From Azolla caroliniana (taxonomy: Eukaryota > Polypodiophyta), in the NCBI GenBank assembly GCA_043228905.1, contig JBHGNT010000018.1, positions 3,844,001-3,908,000 of the forward strand: a stretch of 64,000 nt of DNA. The letters run 5' to 3'. The position numbers and the translations under genes are program-made. The first letter of the stretch is position 1. Each line of letters begins with the position of its first letter. Shown in pieces: positions 57,955 to 64,000 of this stretch. The notes under the pieces were generated by a model that worked only from the letters and a program-made list of their open reading frames with translations, had not been told where the DNA came from and ran no database searches.

Positions 57955-60832
57955 TTCCAACTTCCCACCTACATGGGACACCAAGCATTTGTTACTTGAT
58001 GCTTGCTATTATGTTTCCAATGCCAACACGATCATATGGTTTGAAAAGAGGAGCAATTGAAAATGTGATTTTGAAAAATAAATAAATGTGTTTATGAAAA
58101 AAACTTCAAAATTGCTTATCTATTTGAGAATTGAATAAAGTTTTCCTCGATGTCAAGAACGAGCAAATACATCAATTCAAGTAGCAATTTTAGAGAACTT
58201 TAGTATAGTTATTCCATCGAGAAGTATAAAGTTGATATTTAGGGAGCACAAGTGGACATTGTGTTCATTAGGCAATGCATTTGTGCCATGGATGTCGAAG
58301 AAGTGGCCGACATTTTCTTTAGATATAACTAAAGCTAGTGCATAAACTATGAAGCCATGTGGAAGTAGATGTTTGTGTGAAAAGGCCTTAGAGTTACTTT
58401 ACAAGTACATGTTCAATTGTTCTATGATAATAAAATATCTATTACATTGGGACAAAAACACAAATGAATATGTGGAGGTCCACTATCATTATGTATGTAC
58501 ATGTAAAGGCAATTGAAGGCTCATAGATCTATAATATATCAAAATTAAAGACCAAATTGTCTTTACAAAAGTTCTACATAAAAATTAGCTTTTTCAAATT
58601 TTGATGAAAGCTAGGAGTGAAAGTCAATTTAGCTACATATGTTTGGAAAGAATCAATAATAAAAATTTGAAATGAACTAAAGGTCTCTCATTTTAATTAA
58701 TTGATTATACTTTGCAGTATATACAAATTTTTGGTATCAAATATCATTTTATATCTTATATTAATGAATATATTTATAAACATGTGACAAGTGGTATGTT
58801 ATGTATGCACCTTAAATCTAAAATGTATACAACCGTTTCTCTAACTTCGCATTTTGTAGGAGAGAAATTAATGAAGATAAAAGTCTTATTCAAGAGATTG
58901 TTTTTTATAAATTTACAATGTTTAAAGCTATGAAGGCTATATATAACATCAAATCTATATTAAATATGTATGAGAGAAACATTAATTGTAAGATCATCAG
59001 AAAAGTAGATGGGATGCACTATGTTCCAACCATGCGTGTGTTTATAGCATGATGCCCATGCTTTCATAATAGTGTTGATCATGCTTTTGTAGTTGCCTCC
59101 ATGACATTGATTTCAATCAACACTTGCATTCTAGAAAGTGGTTTTTAAAGTCATATTTTTAGGAGCAAATTGCTCGTGCAAATGATCTAAAAAGTTTATT
59201 TATCATAGACACGACATTAAACCCATTTTTGAATACATGAACATTTAACAAAAGCACTACAAGTATAAGCGTTACCATCACACCATCTAACTTATACGTT
59301 AATATTGTGAAATGCACATAAAACCAAAGGGACACCACAATATTTAAGAATTTTATTAGTAGGATTGTGGGCATGGAGGATATTTATCGTGATAAAATTG
59401 TAGGTGCGTTCACATTGTGTTTTAGTGTATAAATTTGTGGTGTTGCTACTTGCATTGTTTAATTGACATATTAGCTAGTGTAATGATATGATCCACCGTA
59501 ATGATGGGACATCAAACCCTAGATCAATAACCGATCTAAGTCATCTATAATAAATATTGATGTCGTAAAATGGCCCTTTTTTCGAGAAATGTCTCCATCA
59601 TAGAGCAAGTCGGCCATGTGTTCTCCATGAAACACAATGACTTACACAAAGGCTAAAACGTTTCCCAAACTTGCAAAGGTTGATATGGAATGTTCCGGTG
59701 TGTAATTTGTGGATACTAGCACTCTTAGCTATGGGCCCATCACGTGTCCACTACGTTGTTTAGATCATTTTGCTTACTTCAAAATTCACATGGGCATCAT
59801 TTATTAAAGAAATGAACAATGGGTACATGGTTTTGATACTCGTACATGAGCATGAACAAATTAAGACCTACATTATAACAAAATTGTCATTTTTCAATGG
59901 TCTTGAAAATCTCAAAACACCCCAAATGTGCATCCTTAAGAAATTATATTATCTCACTAGTGGTAAGGGATGTTGATGGTAATGGTAGTGACAACAATGG
60001 TCAACAATGAGTAAGTAATTAAAAAGGCAAATTCCTTCAAGTGGATGTGGAGCATATATTGGTTTTTCTGAGGCATAAGTGTTACCTAGCTCCATAGGCC
60101 ACCTTGACAATTTTGTGATATCAAGTTACTTAGAGCTACACAAGATTGCTTAATGTTAGTGTAGACAGACAATTAATAGTCATTTAATACTTAAACGAAG
60201 TGAAGAGTCAAAGGACTTGCCCATAGTATAATAATGACGCACTCAATTTATCTTTACCTTAAGCTTGTTACTTATCATGTATAGAAGGGCCCTCACCGCC
60301 ATGGGAATGTGCAATCATTGCTTGCCCCTCAAGTAGTAAATGATTGTCCTCTAAACAATGTTGTGCAACCAAGTCTTGGATCCTTACATAACACTCCTCC
60401 TTGGGTATTGTTCTACTTATAATAGTGTCTTATCTACCAAATTTTTACATGCCCCTTGCTGAATAATCAACATATGGCATGCTCAAGTGACAACAAATTT
60501 GCCATGAATGAACCCAAAACAAAACATTTGTTGGACCTATTGTTTGTACATCATCAAGAGGATGAGGATGATGTTAACTGTCATTAGTGAGGTATAACTA
60601 ATCATCAAGAGCAACACTAGTTGCAAGTGTATCTGAATCCTTTAAAATGTCACAATGCCAACAACTTCAACCACTACAATGATGATTCCCATTGTTGAAG
60701 GCAAGTCCCCAAATTAGTGTCATTGCCATTGCTTGCAAAGGGACAACACACGCCACAGTTGTGGCATAGCAACATTGTTGCAAACAAGGCCCAATAAAAC
60801 AATTTTTGGAAACCAATGATTGTGGAGTAGGA

Positions 60833-60893
60833 ATCGGCAACAGTTCGGTTTCAGCTTAACCAATTTGGCCTAGTTCAAACCGAACCAGTTGTC
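60833..60893. mobile_element. Fragment of the same MITE-like family
   Basis: The sequence aatcggcaacagttcggttt, followed shortly by tcaaaccgaacca, matches the end and inner arm of the element at 42941-43313. Only one end is recognisable. Confidence 0.5.
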
Positions 60894-61439
60894 TATATGA
60901 GCAAACGACTCTTTTCAAAATTTCGTTATCATCAATTGAACACTCTTTGTGGTGATGTGGACAAATCGGTTGGCAAAGTTGAAGCCTAGTTGGATGTTGG
61001 CAATAAGGTGATTGGTTGGGTTCTATTCTTCCTTGGACCGATATATGCAAAGTTATTATGTAGTTGTCGTGGTCGTATCATGGTGGTGGTTGCCATGCTA
61101 TGGCATGTGAGAAGGGTTTTTGGCGAACTTTTACATTGGGTCAAGATTATGATCGAAGTGACCTCCGGATGAAAAACTGATAAGAACAAGATTAAAGCTC
61201 AAACTATAAGAGCTAACCATTTTTGTACATCTTCGTAGAGAGTGACAAGGCTATTCCCACGTTAGCATAACTAGGAGGTTCTTGACAAGGAAATGAGACA
61301 TCATCTAAACCCCATACAAGTCCAATCTGAAACCAAATATGCACGTAGAGCTTGGCTATAAATTGTTTTTCTACCAGACCACAGCTCATGGAACAAGTGC
61401 ATTCACAAACTAAAACATTCAAAACACTCTGCTGAATAT

Positions 61440-64000
61440 TCAATATACCTTATTATTTTTCCCAATATTTCCATTCATGTAAATGTTCAACATACAAATG
61501 TGAGCTGCAACATCCTTCTCATCTAACTGTTGTGTATGGCTAAAGGCCTTCTCCCCAAGCTCCACATTGCCCCATTTCCGACAAGCACCCAAAAGAGTCA
61601 ACCACACAAAACTAACAGGATGAAATGGCATGCACTCAATCACAGAAACTGCCTTTTCTAAGTGTCCGGCACGACCAAGGATATCGGCAATACAACTATA
61701 GTGCTCAAGAGTTGGAATGCACTTAAAATATTGAATCATTACATATAAGTACCATCCACCTTTCTCCACAATGCCTCCATGACTACAGGCATTCAGAATA
61801 CTTACAAATGTGACTCCAGTTGGCTTGGCATTTGCTTCCAACATTCTAGTAAAGATCATGAAAACATTTTCACTTTCACCAGCCTGTGCATAGCCTGTGA
61901 TTAAAGTAGTCCATGCAATTTCAGACTTGACTAAAAGCCCATTAAAGACTTCTTGTGCCTCTGCAAGCAAACCACATTTCACATACATATCAACCAAGCT
62001 GTTGCCAATATAAGTGTCTCTTTCCAGACCCTTACTAGCGATTTGAGAAAATACCTTACGACCTTTATTTTTGGACCCCAGATTACCACAAGCATTTAAA
62101 GTACAAGCAAGTGTAATATCATCTGGAGAAATAAACTCTTCTTGCATTCTATCAAAGGAGGCAAGGGCACTATCATCACAGCCGTGGCACACATATCCTG
62201 TGATCAAGGTTGTCCAAGTAAACACAGTTCGCACCTGGAGCTTATCAAGCATTACCTCTGTTTCAGCTAGCAAGCCAAATTTTACATACATATCGATCAA
62301 TGCACTGTCAATAACCATGTCTCCTCCAAACCCTTCCTGTAAGATTTGGGTATGTACAGCCAAGCCTTTATCTCTATCTCCAATGCAGGAACAAGCTCTT
62401 AATATACATGCCAATAAGATCGTGTCTGGTTGAATATTATCGAGGTGCATCCTCTCTAAACAATTGCATACATCCTCCTGATGTCCAAGTTCAATATAGC
62501 CAGTGATGAGAGCAGCCCATGAGAAAGCGGAATGGATGGGAAGCCTATGAAACACTTCCTCTGCATCAGAGAACATCCCACATTTTACATACATTTCAAC
62601 CAAACTGCTGTGAAGAAGACCGTCAATATCATCCAATCCTTTACAGACCATAATCTCGTGTATTTGTTGACCTTTTTTTACAGTTTCTATATTGCTACAC
62701 ACTTTCAAACAATGAACCAATGTCATGGCATCTGGAGAAATACCATCATGTTCCATCTGTTGCAAAAGATCATATGCCTGTTCATACAGCTCATGTTCGA
62801 CATATCCTCCAAGAAGTGCATTCCATGAGAATGTTGTTTTATAATGTAACCGATTAAACACTGCCAATAAATCAGGAAATAAAAGGCATTTAGCATACAT
62901 GTCAATCAAGGTGCTGCCAATAAAATGGTCTGATTCAAAACCCTTTTTGCATATTTCAGTGTGTATTTTCTGACCGAATCGGATTGCTCCTATATTACTG
63001 CATGCTTTCAACACGGAAGAAAAGGTGACAGCATCTGGTGCAGTCTCAAATTCCATTTTCTCTAAATACTCAACTACTTCGTCAGAATACCCATGTTGAA
63101 CATATCCACCTATTAGTGTATTCCAAGATATGACCTCTCTAGCTAAGATTTTGTTAAAAGTTTCTTTTGCTTCAACAAGATGAGCACATTTAGAATATGC
63201 ATCTATCAAACTGTTTGCAACACTCACATTTCTTTCAAATCCTTTAAGAATAATTCTGTTGTGTACTTCATTAACCTTGTGAATGGCTCCTGACATGCCA
63301 CACACTTTCAAGCAATAAGTGAATGTAATGCTATCTGGAAGGATACACTCATTTGCCATTTGTTTCAAAGAATCAAGTATCTCTTTCTCGTTCCCATCAT
63401 TCACATATCCTCCAATTAATACATTCCAGGAAACCAACGTCCGAATCTGGAGACTATTAAACACGTGGCGCGCATCTGTAAGCAGACCATACTTAGTATA
63501 CATATCGATCAAGGTGTTTCCAATGGTTACATCTCTTTCAAAACCTTTGCTTGTTATTTCTGAATAGGTTTCTGCCCCCATATGAATAGATTGTATGCTA
63601 CTGCATGATTTCAGACAGCAGACGTATGTAACAGTATCAGGAGAAATACCTTCATTCTGCAATTGTTCAAAGCATTTCAATGCTTCCTCGTCATGCCCAT
63701 AGTCTACATAACCAGTTATTAAAGCATTCCAGGAGACCACGTTCCTATCCATAGTTGAATCAAACACTTCCCGAGCTTTTGCAATCCAGCCACATTTCAC
63801 AAACATGTTAACCAATGCACTAGCAACAACAAGATTCTTTTCTAATCCTATTCTAATGATGTAGTCATACAATTCTTGACCTTTGTCAGTATCCTTCACT
63901 ATACCACAAGCTTTCAAGGTGCAAGTAAATGTGGAAGCATCGGGAGAAATCCCTTCCTTTTGCATCTCTTCAAAGTAATTGAGTCCCTCTTTACCATATC
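61440..64000 (-). CDS. PLS-class pentatricopeptide repeat (PPR) protein, 5' end outside window
   Basis: PPR proteins bind organellar RNA in a sequence-specific way and act in editing, splicing or stability. The frame is open to the right edge, reading YGKEGLNYFEEMQKEG before 63965, so the N-terminus and any transit peptide lie outside. About 855 codons are visible. Eight P-L-S triplets of ~101 residues recur, each marked by a PD-T-type helix start (for example EGISPDASTFTCTLKACG) and by LVDMYVKCG and WTTLITGY-type segments, so about 24 PPR motifs. The last ~90 residues (GWYLYVMIQYFKCIPTLEHYS, then WLTLLGACRKWGNVELGEKAF) resemble the E region. No DYW domain follows: TGA comes after NNKVY. The last codons are AAG followed by GTATAT, a possible splice donor. 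No interrupting stop or frameshift is seen. Confidence 0.93.
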   Translation of the reverse strand, partial: YGKEGLNYFEEMQKEGISPDASTFTCTLKACGIVKDTDKGQELYDYIIRIGLEKNLVVASALVNMFVKCGWIAKAREVFDSTMDRNVVSWNALITGYVDYGHDEEALKCFEQLQNEGISPDTVTYVCCLKSCSSIQSIHMGAETYSEITSKGFERDVTIGNTLIDMYTKYGLLTDARHVFNSLQIRTLVSWNVLIGGYVNDGNEKEILDSLKQMANECILPDSITFTYCLKVCGMSGAIHKVNEVHNRIILKGFERNVSVANSLIDAYSKCAHLVEAKETFNKILAREVISWNTLIGGYVQHGYSDEVVEYLEKMEFETAPDAVTFSSVLKACSNIGAIRFGQKIHTEICKKGFESDHFIGSTLIDMYAKCLLFPDLLAVFNRLHYKTTFSWNALLGGYVEHELYEQAYDLLQQMEHDGISPDAMTLVHCLKVCSNIETVKKGQQIHEIMVCKGLDDIDGLLHSSLVEMYVKCGMFSDAEEVFHRLPIHSAFSWAALITGYIELGHQEDVCNCLERMHLDNIQPDTILLACILRACSCIGDRDKGLAVHTQILQEGFGGDMVIDSALIDMYVKFGLLAETEVMLDKLQVRTVFTWTTLITGYVCHGCDDSALASFDRMQEEFISPDDITLACTLNACGNLGSKNKGRKVFSQIASKGLERDTYIGNSLVDMYVKCGLLAEAQEVFNGLLVKSEIAWTTLITGYAQAGESENVFMIFTRMLEANAKPTGVTFVSILNACSHGGIVEKGGWYLYVMIQYFKCIPTLEHYSCIADILGRAGHLEKAVSVIECMPFHPVSFVWLTLLGACRKWGNVELGEKAFSHTQQLDEKDVAAHICMLNIYMNGNIGKNNKVY

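Larger units (their letters stand above)
54803..61439. other. AT-rich intergenic DNA, no gene recognised
   Basis: It contains a C13 run at 54851-54863, a (CT)29 run at 56749-56806 and a G23 run at 57932-57954. A short stretch at 60833-60893 resembles the intronic MITE. No open frame has recognisable similarity; the frame of 76 aa at 61213-61443 on the minus strand, just downstream of the PPR frame, does not continue the PPR protein. Confidence 0.55.

Noticed and set aside
61213-61443. 76-aa frame just downstream of the PPR frame as its last exon
   Set aside because: It does not resemble the E or DYW tail of PPR proteins and has no clear acceptor site.

Overview
The window looks like a vascular-plant nuclear genome, most likely a fern. 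This is inferred from three things: a long intron-poor PLS-type PPR gene whose repeats have the wording I associate with fern PPRs, intron-rich plant genes, and a large load of nested LTR retrotransposons in AT-rich DNA. No prokaryotic, CRISPR, plasmid or rRNA features were seen. The species call (for example Adiantum or Ceratopteris) is a guess.

Positions 1 to about 32,660 are almost entirely LTR retrotransposons, nested three deep. The oldest is a decayed Copia element (D, + strand), seen at 6643-7203 and again at 25743-27895. Two related Ty3/Gypsy elements on the minus strand sit in D: element A (1-6642, running off the left edge) and element B (7204-25742). B is itself split by two young Copia elements on the plus strand: C1 (9301-14615, target duplication ctttg) and C2 (15587-21137, target duplication aaatg). 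Removing C1 and C2 restores B's coding sequence across both junctions. A and B share unusual traits: a primer site matching the 3' end of tRNA-Trp, gag-protease and pol in different frames (pol at -1) joined at a conserved GATTTTTAG, and an RT motif FLDDIPIKG. To the right lie two more truncated Copia elements, E (+, from 27896) and F (-, to 32658), joined tail to tail at about 30870.

Positions 32,660-64,000 are AT-rich host DNA with three protein genes. A nine-exon type I inositol-polyphosphate 5-phosphatase (40260-45482, +) has one GC-AG intron and an intron carrying a tandem duplication with a MITE in one copy. A three-exon LURP-one-related (LOR) gene (53286-54662, -) has a TATA box. A PLS-class PPR gene (61440-64000, -) runs off the right edge. 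Between them lie a LINE remnant with an inverted 5' part, microsatellites, homopolymer runs and DNA with nothing recognisable.

The host genes do not form a pathway together: inositol-phosphate signalling, a tubby-like LOR protein and organelle RNA processing are independent functions. The retroelement nest is the most informative part, because the insertion order, the relative ages and the decay process can all be read from it.
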